From Auanema rhodensis (Eukaryota; Nematoda; Chromadorea; Rhabditida; Rhabditidae): DNA of 64,000 nucleotides. The notes under the pieces were generated by a model, which made no database searches, was not told the origin of the DNA, and worked only from the letters and a program-made list of their open reading frames with translations. The stretch lies in assembly GCA_964057225.1 (NCBI GenBank), contig OZ059899.1:8990001-9054000 (forward strand), written 5' to 3'. Of this stretch, positions 33,386 to 43,304 are shown one piece after another. The translations under genes were made by a program, and so were the position numbers. Numbering within the stretch: position 1 is the first letter of the stretch; each line of letters opens with the position of its first letter.

Positions 33386-34720
33386 TTACAAACTGGTATC
33401 AATATATGGAGCACGATTGTTGTCAATTGAAAGAATAGAGTCATATTCTGCATAAACAATAGCATATAAACCCTCTTGCGGCGTTTGTTGACCAAATTCC
33501 AATTTCAGGGCCACATTACCTTGTCGTATAACATCAAATAACTCGGACGAGTGTACAGTCGGTGAAATATCAAATACAAAAAATGTGAAGCCGGTTTTAT
33601 ACATTGCTGGTGTAATACCATTGGATGAATCTGTACGACCAAGGCCCAAACCCTCCAACATATCAATATATGCTGTGGCATAGGAAGAACGCCATTCTAA
33701 ATTATAAGGGCGGGTAGGTATTACCCGATTGTTGAGCGTCAAGTATATATTTTTCAATTCAAACGGTTTAAAGTTGAATGGCGAATGTTTAAAAGTACCA
33801 TTATAGGCGTGTGCGCCGACAAGACCTACTACAACACGTTTCGGTGTATGCGACGTGAATAATATGTTATTGGGTGAATCCAAACGGCCTCCTTCTATGA
33901 AATAAGAGCGCATTTTCACTGACGTCATGGGGTAGTGTATTCGTTCCTTTACAAGTTTATCTTCTATAGCCATAGCTAATCCAGCGTTTAGATCAAACTC
34001 TTGAATAAGCAAGTGCACATCGTTGATATCTATTTTCAGGTTTGGAAACTCCTCCTTCATTGCAGCATCCTTGCTTTCATTATTCCATCCAAGTGTGTCA
34101 ATTAAGAAATTATCACGGTTTGGATATGCAGTTAGCTCCATTTTTGAATAGTTTACAAACAGTCGTTCCTGATTGAATAAGTCGATACTGATGGGAGCAG
34201 CCATCTCACACAATATGCCATTTTTAACAAGCCCTTGTCGCGCTCTAAATCCAGGACTGGCTGCATTATCTATATATCTATCCGCATAATAGCCTGATAT
34301 GGCAAGTTTGCTCTCTTTAACATCGTTGCTATACATTAGAATATTCTCAATATATGTTTTGTAGGCATGATTCACGGTAGAGTCATACACGCTAACATCA
34401 CCAATTTTTAAATGATACGAGTTTATCAAACTGGCTGCAAATTGTTGGCATGGTGCAAAAACAAGGTTGTCTGGTACTGGATCGCCGTTTGTGTTTACAA
34501 TTTTGAATTTTACATTCAACCAACACCTTCTCAGATTAAGAAATGATTTGGAATTTTGGGCTATAACAAATTCCCATGGTCCTTGAGGAAGAAAAGTATT
34601 TTTTAAAGGAACTTGTACAGTACGAGTTGATTCAACACCTAATGCCGACGCCGGTATGTCACTATAATTAATATTAGGTAAAAGTGCTTGTGCTGATTTT
34701 GAATCTATCAATTTAGCCAT
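33386..34720 (-). CDS. MCP: major capsid protein, copy B
   Basis: 444 aa, open; differs from copy A at a few residues (Ser near residue 25, Pro near 156 and 175). Confidence 0.85.
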   Translation of the reverse strand: MAKLIDSKSAQALLPNINYSDIPASALGVESTRTVQVPLKNTFLPQGPWEFVIAQNSKSFLNLRRCWLNVKFKIVNTNGDPVPDNLVFAPCQQFAASLINSYHLKIGDVSVYDSTVNHAYKTYIENILMYSNDVKESKLAISGYYADRYIDNAASPGFRARQGLVKNGILCEMAAPISIDLFNQERLFVNYSKMELTAYPNRDNFLIDTLGWNNESKDAAMKEEFPNLKIDINDVHLLIQEFDLNAGLAMAIEDKLVKERIHYPMTSVKMRSYFIEGGRLDSPNNILFTSHTPKRVVVGLVGAHAYNGTFKHSPFNFKPFELKNIYLTLNNRVIPTRPYNLEWRSSYATAYIDMLEGLGLGRTDSSNGITPAMYKTGFTFFVFDISPTVHSSELFDVIRQGNVALKLEFGQQTPQEGLYAIVYAEYDSILSIDNNRAPYIDTSL

Positions 34721-35173
34721 TTAAATACGATACGACCGCTCACGAGTTATGCACAGACGCTTATGAGGTTTTGTGGTTTTGCGTCGTCGCCGCTTGCCCA
34801 AACCGGTAAGATCTCGTATAGCCTGCCGGCCGGCTGTTTTAAGAGTTTGCTTGATATTATCGCCCTTGAGCACCCCATCAACAATTTCATTGCTAGTTTT
34901 TAGCAACTGGCCGCCAAGAGGTGAATTTACAACTGGACTATTGCTTACAGCACTGGATAATGCATTCCTTCTAGCATTGATGAGATTTTGGGCTATAGGT
35001 GATTGAATAATGCGTGGTAAAAACGATGCCAATGTTGCCAGTATACCACCCAGGCCATGACCTCTCTGCATACCACGTTGAAACATCATTCCACTAAATG
35101 GCGCCCCACCCATTTGTTGATTCAAAAGTGTTGTCCATTGAATTGAGTTCAAGTCTAGAAGGAGGTGTGGCAT
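34721..35173 (-). CDS. pVI/pX-like small virion protein, copy B
   Basis: 150 aa, same sequence as copy A; directly abuts the capsid start. Confidence 0.6.
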   Translation of the reverse strand: MPHLLLDLNSIQWTTLLNQQMGGAPFSGMMFQRGMQRGHGLGGILATLASFLPRIIQSPIAQNLINARRNALSSAVSNSPVVNSPLGGQLLKTSNEIVDGVLKGDNIKQTLKTAGRQAIRDLTGLGKRRRRKTTKPHKRLCITRERSYRI

Positions 35174-35223
35174 ATTGAACCGCACGTGCGCAATACAAAA
35201 GTTACACTAGATCATTTTACTAA

Positions 35224-35679
35224 ATGTATTCGTCTGAAATAGCGTCACTATTGCAATCTGTCCGCATCACTCGAAAACTATTCCTCGGTGTATTTAGCGC
35301 GGATACTCTACCCAAAACACGTCGAAAGAACTTTGCACTTGTTGTAAATACTGACACACACGATAAACCGGGCACACATTGGCAAGTCATCTTTGTACGT
35401 AATGATCAAGCCTACTTTTTCTGTAGCTTGGGTTATAAAATGAACAAGTACATTCGTCATTATCTGGCCAAATATAAAAATGTAAAAGTTAATACTTGCA
35501 AACCACAACGCATAATTGAATACACTTGTGGTGGTTATGCAATATTTGTAATACTAATGTTGTCAGCTGGTAATACATTTGAAAGCATTTGTTCATTTTT
35601 TAAACTATTACAAAACGATGATGTCTTTATTAAAGCGTTTATGCATAAAGTATTCGACTATAAATTATCTAGCATATGA
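35224..35679 (+). CDS. PRO: adenain-like cysteine protease, copy B
   Basis: 151 aa; differs from copy A by K to Q in L-L-Q-N-D-D. H52, Q95 and C102 are present, and C67 replaces the acidic triad residue. Confidence 0.85.
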   Translation: MYSSEIASLLQSVRITRKLFLGVFSADTLPKTRRKNFALVVNTDTHDKPGTHWQVIFVRNDQAYFFCSLGYKMNKYIRHYLAKYKNVKVNTCKPQRIIEYTCGGYAIFVILMLSAGNTFESICSFFKLLQNDDVFIKAFMHKVFDYKLSSI

Positions 35680-35725
35680 TCAACTTCGCCATTAAAACGT
35701 CACCTGCTACATTAGGTGGTCAGTT

Positions 35726-35896
35726 ATGAATATTCCCTGTCACTGTGAATTATGTATAAGATACACGTTGGAACAATCTGTGCCAACACCCCTGTACAAA
35801 AAGATTTTGAAACGTATTTCAGTGCCATTCATTAAAGGAATATCTCTGGGACTAGGCTTTTGTACAACACTAGTCATTATTCCACTCATTATATAA
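35726..35896 (+). CDS. 56-aa single-pass membrane protein, copy B
   Basis: Identical in protein sequence to copy A, with the C-H-C-E-L-C start and hydrophobic C-terminus. Confidence 0.55.
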   Translation: MNIPCHCELCIRYTLEQSVPTPLYKKILKRISVPFIKGISLGLGFCTTLVIIPLII

Positions 35897-35937
35897 AAGT
35901 GAGTTGACTGTGTGTGGTTGTTTTTCAATTTCCTCTA

Positions 35938-36402
35938 ATGGAACTTTTATGTAACAAGTATTGTGTTACGTGCAAGGAAATATTTTCATCAGCCAAGCAT
36001 TTTAGTGATCACGTATTAAAAAGACATGACGGGATTCAACCCGTATGTAACAGTTATATCAGCAATGCTGACTTTATTCAAAAATATGGACATTTGGATG
36101 GTGTTCGTAGACGTTTGTGCCCTTATTGTAGTGAAACTTTTGGAACAAGATTCAATTGTCAGCGTCATATTCGGCGTCTTCATAATAGTAATGGAACGAA
36201 TGGTAAAGATGGTGATGGAAATGATACCAGCGAACCCTCTGAAAAAACTGAGGAGTTTGTACAGTCAACCGAACCAAAACGATGCCGCTGCAATAGTAAC
36301 CGAGAATATTCACAACACGAGCCGCGCATCGAACAAAACGGCGCTGAACTACCTTTTAAACCTTCGAAAATCGTAATGTGGTCTTGTATAACTGTTGAAT
36401 GA
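35938..36402 (+). CDS. C2H2 zinc-finger protein, copy B
   Basis: 154 aa; both fingers unchanged, with two substitutions in the C-terminal tail compared with copy A. Confidence 0.75.
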   Translation: MELLCNKYCVTCKEIFSSAKHFSDHVLKRHDGIQPVCNSYISNADFIQKYGHLDGVRRRLCPYCSETFGTRFNCQRHIRRLHNSNGTNGKDGDGNDTSEPSEKTEEFVQSTEPKRCRCNSNREYSQHEPRIEQNGAELPFKPSKIVMWSCITVE

Positions 36403-36407
36403 AACAT

Positions 36408-37222
36408 TTATTTCACATTTTTAACATGTAATGTAACAACTGTAGAACCATAATTAAATTGCATAGGGCGGCCAAATTCATCTAAAATTTCAATACGTAT
36501 AGTATCGAGTGTTTGCTTAGTGATTGGTACATAACGAATAGGATTAAATGTTTTGGCAATCATTTTACCAAATTCGGTGGGAGGTGGTACAGGTAAACAT
36601 GCAAGTAAATTAGCTTTCACATTACCGAGAATGGAATATTCTACAATATCACAATATATATACATTGTATTAATGTTATTTGAAAAATCAATGGGGCGCC
36701 TGGCTATTAACGTGTCGTTGATAATTTTATTCTCAAAGCCAAGAAAATATGCGAGAGCATCACCGAGTGTTGCATTCAATAATAGCCGCTTACTTGTTAC
36801 AAACTCTATGCGTTGTAGTGTTTTGTTAAACCGAAACGTGGCGTCTGCCAGCATTTCCTTGACAAGTTTAGCCTCAGCTTGTCGATTATTATACCACTTT
36901 TTCACATCTTCATCTTTATCTATCAAACCCTTTATACGTGCTTCTTCCTCAGCTCCAAGAGGTTTAGTGCTGCTAGCAATAAATTGTTCTTTTCCAGCAT
37001 TGATTCCGCGTATTATTTCATCACCATTTGCATAGTTACCTTTGGGCAAGTGCAGAATAAACTTTCTGTTGGAAAAACGTAGTGTATAAGAAAGATTTTC
37101 TTGTACATTTAATATCGAACACGGAAAAATAATGTCTGTCAGCCCAATGCAATATCTGTTATTGCGTAGCCTTAATGTTTCAGGTAACCTGGTAAGAAAC
37201 ACTGATGAGGTATTACTTTTTT
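36408..37222 (-). pseudogene. mCP: minor capsid protein, 5' end deleted, copy B
   Basis: The frame is open from the middle to the normal stop and lacks the TA insertion of copy A, but the 169-bp deletion removes the first 14 or so residues and the start codon. An in-frame TAA stands right at the junction and no ATG follows in the right place. Confidence 0.85.
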
Positions 37223-37823
37223 AACGCAATGTGGTAAAACTACCCTTATAAAACGTATATGTGAAAATACTGAAAAGTTTTTCAACGTCCCCATTGATAG
37301 AATATTCTGGTTCAGTCAATGTGGAGCATCGTCAGGTGTTCCATTAAATGATGAGCGTTTAATAGTTATTCAAGGACCACCTGATCCGGATATAATAAAA
37401 GAGCAAAAGGGAGTAAACACCATACTAGTGCTGGATGATTTGATAAATTTTTTCTCATCGAATAAAGCGGCTAAAGAATTACTCAACAACATTTTTACAG
37501 TGTGGGCACATCACTGGAATTTGGCAGTGTTTAATCTTGTGCAAGCTACATTTCAGCTAGACAGGACCAGTCGAATTAATAGTACATATATAATACTGAT
37601 GAAAAGTCATTCGGATATATTACAAATACGTAATTGTCTGCAACAATTATTTGGCCCCCGCTTTAAAAATGCTCTAGAAGCATATGATGATGCAATGTCT
37701 ACACCCTATAGTCATTTACTGATTGACAACCATCCTTTAACAAATGAGAAACAGCGTATACTATCAGATATAACAGCGGAGCACACTATTGTTTATGTAG
37801 CCAGAAATATATTCAGTGTTTAA
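37223..37823 (+). pseudogene. ATP: packaging ATPase, 5' end deleted, copy B
   Basis: Begins at the deletion junction inside Walker A (T-Q-C-G-K-T-T remains, the leading G-A is gone) with no start codon or promoter. The rest is open to the normal stop. The Walker B motif reads D-D-L-I. Confidence 0.85.
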
Positions 37824-37835
37824 TGTGCATGTTCA

Positions 37836-38144
37836 ATGAGTGGTCGTATTTTGTCAAATTACAACTTTTTATCTTCTTGTGCCAAAACCCCTTGTTCTGT
37901 TTCCTCATTTTCTTTTTCACAAATTGAAATTATTGTTGAAATTGTATTTAATATTGTGAAAAATAATAATTTTCTCTTAACTAACAAGGAATATAAAACC
38001 CTTTTGCCCATATCCTCATTATTACGTCAAATAGCTTTGATACGCACACCCGAAAAGGCTAAAACTTTATTGGCAACGATTTCACACAAACAATTGAAAA
38101 CAATAGTTTCATGCGGAATTGCTTATTTTGGTTTTAAAAGATGA
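37836..38144 (+). CDS. conserved 102-aa protein, copy B
   Basis: Open; one change from copy A (I to F in the S-F-S-F-S segment). Whether it is still transcribed after loss of the ATPase promoter is unclear. Confidence 0.6.
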   Translation: MSGRILSNYNFLSSCAKTPCSVSSFSFSQIEIIVEIVFNIVKNNNFLLTNKEYKTLLPISSLLRQIALIRTPEKAKTLLATISHKQLKTIVSCGIAYFGFKR

Positions 38145-38878
38145 AACTCAATCATAAATATCGTCTAATCCCTGTTGATGATGAAACGCTGAATATAGAC
38201 AAGTTTGATGCTGAATTGAAGCTCTTACGAGAGAATAAATCTATACCCGATTATAAAAAGTCTGAACTATACGAAGACTTGATTACCCGTCTCAAAAACT
38301 ATAGAGAAAGCATAGATGCGCCTATATCAGTACAAGTGGAAAATGCTGATCCACCATTATTGCCAGAATACAAGCTGCCACGAAAGTATAACGATCTGTG
38401 GGAAAGATTTCCAGAGGTGCGTACAAACAAAAATAACCAACTTGTGATTAATAATGAGCCCGTACCAAACACAAATATTACAAAAATTTTGGATTTTGTA
38501 CTGGATAAAACAAAGACGGAACCCAATGGATTCTCAGTATTAGCCAAATTCTTAGCCAGTAATGGGGTCTCTAGCCCTAACAAGAAGGCAAAAAATGTAG
38601 AGCCTGCCGTCAGTAACAAGGATTCAGTTGATCCCGTGCCTACGTCCACATCGGCTGTCACAGACTTGGATGCTACTATTAATATATTACCTAGAACACC
38701 ACGTCATCGTAAGTCTGTTATTCGATATTCACCCTCTCCGCGTCGTACATTCAAATCCAAAGCTATAAATAAAAAGGCAAAACCCGCTGACACTGGTGAA
38801 TCATATTACACACCTCAGGCGGGAGAAACACAGAATGGCAAAGGCCGTAAACGATTCTACATTAGATTATGGAAGTAA
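38141..38878 (+). CDS. conserved 245-aa protein, copy B
   Basis: Open, with a few substitutions (A to S near 40, S to L, E to V); same overlap with the integrase start. Confidence 0.65.
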   Translation: MKLNHKYRLIPVDDETLNIDKFDAELKLLRENKSIPDYKKSELYEDLITRLKNYRESIDAPISVQVENADPPLLPEYKLPRKYNDLWERFPEVRTNKNNQLVINNEPVPNTNITKILDFVLDKTKTEPNGFSVLAKFLASNGVSSPNKKAKNVEPAVSNKDSVDPVPTSTSAVTDLDATINILPRTPRHRKSVIRYSPSPRRTFKSKAINKKAKPADTGESYYTPQAGETQNGKGRKRFYIRLWK

Positions 38879-39902
38879 TGTTTTGGAGAACATTTATTAT
38901 AATATTAAGCATCCAGCTTCTTATACGTCTGCCAAAAATCTATTATTGGAAGCGCGAAAGCATGGCATCGCAAAAGCACAAGTTGAAAGTTTTTTGCAAG
39001 ACTCTGAAACTTTTACAGGTCATAATCCAACCAGACTGCATATGCAGACTAAAAAGACTAGAGGCTGTGGTCGATTCCTAACAATGCAAGCAGATTTGAT
39101 TGATATGCAAAAATATAAAAAATTAAACGAAGGCTATGCTTACATGTTGACCATGATTGATGTTTATACACGCATGTTATATGTTAGGCCTTTGAAAACT
39201 AAAGGTGGTATAGAGGTTGCTAGTGCATTTGAAAGTTTATTCAAGAATTTTATACCAATTCAGCTGATTACTGATAATGGCACAGAGTTTTATAATAGTC
39301 ATTGTGAAAAACTATTCAAAAAGTTTGCCATACTGCACGGATCTACAAGTTCACCACAAAAGGCTGCAATGGTGGAGCGAGCAAATAGAACTTTAAAAAC
39401 GCGCATGATGAAATATCTCTATTACAAGAATAATCATCGATGGATTGATATACTAGATGACTTGGTCGAAGGAATAAACAAATCTTATAATCCGTCGATT
39501 AAAATGCGCCCCGTAGATGTTACAGCAAATATATTCGTTGAAGAATATGCACCAGCTGTTCGCAACCGATTCAAAATTGGTGATACTGTTCGCATAAGCA
39601 AAAATAGGCGTACTTTTGAAAAAAGCTACGAGTCTGGATATACAATGGAGCTGTTCACAATTGATGAGATTGTAGCCGGGAACCCAACCGTGTATAAACT
39701 TGTAGATTATAATGGTGAACGTATAAAGGGAATATTCTATGAGCCTGAACTTGTGTTGGCTTCTAATAAAAGCAACCAGTATTATATTGAGAAAGTTTTG
39801 AAAGAGCGTACACGAAATGGTAAACGCCAAGTATTTGTAAAATGGAGTGGCTATCCCGACAACTTTAATGAATGGATAGATGCAGAAAATTTAAATGTAT
39901 AA
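38835..39902 (+). CDS. INT: DDE integrase with chromodomain, copy B
   Basis: 355 aa from ATG 38835. Catalytic triad D87 (Q-A-D-L), D147 (T-D-N-G-T-E-F) and E181 (M-V-E-R), a D-D-33-E spacing as in other Polinton integrases. An N-terminal helical domain opens Y-Y-N-I-K-H-P. The C-terminal chromodomain (about 315-352) has Y-Y-I-E-K-V-L and V-K-W-S-G-Y-P, probably guiding integration to chromatin marks. It overlaps the 3' end of the 245-aa gene. The frame is intact; G for R and N for K appear near residue 64. It belongs to the subtype with V-A-S-A-F-E-S-L, shared with C. Confidence 0.9.
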   Translation: MAKAVNDSTLDYGSNVLENIYYNIKHPASYTSAKNLLLEARKHGIAKAQVESFLQDSETFTGHNPTRLHMQTKKTRGCGRFLTMQADLIDMQKYKKLNEGYAYMLTMIDVYTRMLYVRPLKTKGGIEVASAFESLFKNFIPIQLITDNGTEFYNSHCEKLFKKFAILHGSTSSPQKAAMVERANRTLKTRMMKYLYYKNNHRWIDILDDLVEGINKSYNPSIKMRPVDVTANIFVEEYAPAVRNRFKIGDTVRISKNRRTFEKSYESGYTMELFTIDEIVAGNPTVYKLVDYNGERIKGIFYEPELVLASNKSNQYYIEKVLKERTRNGKRQVFVKWSGYPDNFNEWIDAENLNV

Positions 39903-40197
39903 TTTTTCACTGTTATTGTAAACAATTGTATTAATAATAAATGATTTATTTGATCAATCATTCATATTGTAACAATAAAAAACTAGCAAAACATAAAAGC
40001 CAAGACAATGATATAACCTATAATTATAAACTGATTAATATTTAAATTTTTAATGCTTACCAGTTGGTTAGAGAGTCGGCTGTTGATGGATAATTTCAAA
40101 CTTCAAGAGCTGGAAAAAAATGTTACGGCTAAGAAAATTTAAATATAACATAACAAAATCAACCAACTGTCCATTAAACAGTTTGTGCTTGTTGTAG
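39903..40197. other. 3' region between integrase and Cys-rich gene, copy B
   Basis: Near-identical to the copy A region, with shorter A-runs; no gene seen. Confidence 0.4.
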
Positions 40198-40786
40198 TCA
40201 AAATGATGGATCAAAACGGATAAGCATATTCAAGTTGAGCGCCTGTTGACTTAATTTAAAGTAGAACACATTCTGCTTATAACCAAAAGACTTGACAGTT
40301 GACTCATCAGTATAGATGGCAACCCATATTATTCAACAATTGTTTTGATGACATGCTAGAATAGGAACGCATCTGTAAAAGAAAAAATAATAATTAGAAT
40401 TAATAATTTTATAATCTTACATTGATTGTTGAATTTTCAGGTTTATAATGACGGAAAACTTTTAAAAGCCCTAAGGCATCATTCCTCGCTCTACACTTGA
40501 CACAGAGGCTGAAACAGTGGTACTCGTCTACGACTTGCAATGTATCCCTACAAGTTTTGCAGAGACATATTGGTCTCATAACTACAGGCTGTTGTGGAGA
40601 GCTATCCTTTGAGATTTGTACCTGCTTTTTTGGTATGTCTAAACAAAAAATAATTGATAACAAAAATAAAACCTTACCAAAGAATGTGGCAGCAAAGTTG
40701 GGTCCTGGTGTGGGTGGTCGTGGAACATCCGGTTCCGATGTCGAAGGTACAATATTCTCTAAATCAACAAGAGCGGAACGCTTCAT
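40198..40786 (-). pseudogene. Cys-rich accessory protein, 5-bp deletion in last exon, copy B
   Basis: Exons 1 and 2 are as in copy A. In exon 3 five bases (ATGTA in + orientation) are missing at about 40322, giving a frameshift and a stop shortly after. The Cys cluster would survive but the conserved C-terminus is lost. The upstream promoter is also missing at the B/C junction. Confidence 0.8.
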
Positions 40787-40883
40787 GTTTGTAGCCCAAT
40801 TGGAGGCTTTTCCTAAACAACAACGAACTTTTACGTCTAGGGTCCAAGTAGAGTAGAGGAAAGTCCTAGCAGCAGTCTGTTGA

Positions 40884-41011
40884 CGTTGGATCAGATCGTC
40901 GGCTTGTTGGCAGAGGTGGATCGGCGAGAAGACTTGGTGGCGGAGCTGGATCGAAGAGTAGACTTGTTGACAGAGCTGGATCGTAGAGTCGACTTGATGG
41001 CGGAGCTGAAA
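40884..41011. repeat. 30-bp GC-rich minisatellite, copy B right end (4 units)
   Basis: Same four units as copy A, ending at the same base before the next terminus. Confidence 0.85.
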
Positions 41012-41191
41012 AGTAGAGAGCCATGCCGAATTTACTAACCACGCCCCCAAACAGTTGCTAAAAACATACTTTTGAGGGCGTCAGCTGCTAAAAACATACT
41101 TTTGGGGGCGTCAGCTGTCAAAATCATATTTTCGGCGTCAGCTGTCAAAAATATACTTTTCCTCCCGATGCAGGCTCTCGAGCCTGCGCAT
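41012..41191 (+). repeat. Polinton outer terminus, copy C
   Basis: Matches the copy B terminus, with four subrepeats, and is joined to the end of copy B at exactly the same base as the A/B join. Confidence 0.85.
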
Positions 41192-41518
41192 GAATCAAAA
41201 TGCATGATTTTTTTTTTAAATTATTTTTTAATGTATTTTTAAATGAATTTTTATTATTTATATATTTGTAAATTGTATTTGTAAATATTTTTAAAATTAT
41301 TTCTTTTTAAATGTATTTTTAATATTTATATATGTCTTAAATATTATTATTTAATTATTTTATATTAAATGTATTTTATATATTTTTAAAATATTATTAA
41401 AATTATCTCCTTTTAAATGTATTTTTAATATTTATACATTTGAATAAACTTTTTAATATATATTGTTTTTGTTTTAATTTATAAAATTTGAATAAAATAT
41501 ATAAAAGCTAATTAATAT

Positions 41519-42612
41519 GTTCACCGTACCTTTTATGGGTTAATCAATGGAACTCATATCGAAGGTTAATTCGATAAGAAGTAATAAATATTTAAACTAA
41601 ATTTAATGAAACACATATCGAAGGTTAATTCGATAAGATATATTTTATATATTTATTTTTTAATTTTATTTGTTTACATTGTTTATAGATTGTGTTTTTT
41701 ATAGTTTATAATTATTAATTGAACTTTTAAAAAGTTTGTTGTTTATCTAGGCGAACCATTTTGTTCACCATACCTCTTATGGGTAAATCAATGGAACATA
41801 TATCGAAAGTTAATTCGATAAGAACGATATGGAATACAAAAGTTAATGGAACACATATCGAAGGTTAATTCGATAAGAACGATATGAAATACAAAAGTTA
41901 ATGGAACACATATCGAAGGTTAATTCGATAAGATCGTTAAAACAGGTGCACTGACCCACACAAAAACCACATGGCAAACGTTTTGTTCATTAAAATATGA
42001 TAAATAGCTGTACACCACATGTACCAAGTTGTCTAATATTTTCAAATTACATGAAAAATAGTTTAAAGAAATTTTTTTTTTAATTTTATATTAATTTATT
42101 CTAATATACTAACTCAATAAAACACATATCGAAGGTTAATTCGATAGGATTCACAAACAATTGTGTTGTTTCCAATGGAACACATATCGAAGATTAATTC
42201 GATAAGATCGTTAAAACAGGTGCGCTGACCCACACATGTACCACATGGCAAAAGTTTGTTCATAAAAATATGATAAATAGCTGTACAGCACAAGTACCCA
42301 TAACGCTAAAGAATACTTACTATGCCAAGGGGTCATGGGTATATACTTTTTAGTATCAAAAATGTTAATGGAACACATATCGAATATCAATTCGATAAGA
42401 TTGTGGAAACAGATACGTTGACCTACAATGAACCAAATGGCAAAGCACTTGTTCATTAAAGTATAACAAATAGCTGTATAGCATATGCATCAAGATTTCT
42501 AATATTCTCAAATTACGTGGAAAGAAGAGTATATAGAAAAAGTTTTAGTGTGTATATTACTAATATTCTAATACCCTAACTCAAAGAACACATATCGAAG
42601 ATTAATTCGATA
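41519..42612 (+). repeat. palindromic-site array, copy C left end (nine sites)
   Basis: Same nine sites as copy B at the constant offset; the last site is 42593-42612. Confidence 0.75.
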
Positions 42613-42846
42613 AGATTGTTGAAACAGTTGCGCTGACCACAACAATACATGCGTATTTATTAACAGCGGATTGGCAACTGCCACTGTTGACAGCTGTAAT
42701 ATGATACAATGTTGAGTGTTGGCAACATTGTTACGTGACAATAAAACAACTGACTGTTCTTGCAATGAAATGTAATATAAATGTGTAAAATGAAATATGG
42801 ATAACTACCTCTCAGAGTTTGCATAAATTTATTCTAACAAGATACA

Positions 42847-43271
42847 ATGGCTGCTAACAGGTTGTGTTTTTTCCTATCTTTTTTTTTTAATTGAAATATT
42901 TATTTTCAGTTATAAGCGTGTATGTGAAGAGTTGGGGTTCGATTATGAGGAAATTTATCAACTCAGGTAATTTAACAATATTTTTAAAATATACATCTTT
43001 GTTTTTTTAGTAAGCGCATAAAACTTACCGAGAGTGGTGGTGTTGAGCTGTGTGACCCCGCAATAACCACTTCCAATAGTGGTCCCTCGTCATCAAGGGT
43101 TATTGAAGTTATCACCTTGGATGACAACGATAATGAGTAAGCTATCATATAATGAAAAAGCATGAAATTTTTTTTTTCAGAGAATGGAATCCCGAGATGC
43201 CATCAACTAGTGGAGAACAATTAGGAGGCGGTTCATCCTTCAACGATATTTGTCAAGTAAAGGTACGAGTT

Positions 43272-43304
<33 letters not shown>

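Larger units (their letters stand above)
25639..41011 (+). mobile_element. Polinton/Maverick copy B
   Basis: 15,373 bp from one AGTAGAGAG terminus to the next. The same gene set as A, with long stretches identical by eye. It differs by a 169-bp deletion at 37222/37223 that beheads both the minor capsid and the ATPase genes, and a 5-bp deletion in the Cys-rich gene. Integrase, polymerase, major capsid and protease frames are open. It follows copy A without any spacer. Confidence 0.9.

Noticed and set aside
36553-37035. Plus-strand frame opposite the minor capsid gene
   Set aside because: Antisense frame of a recognisable capsid gene, no domain of its own.
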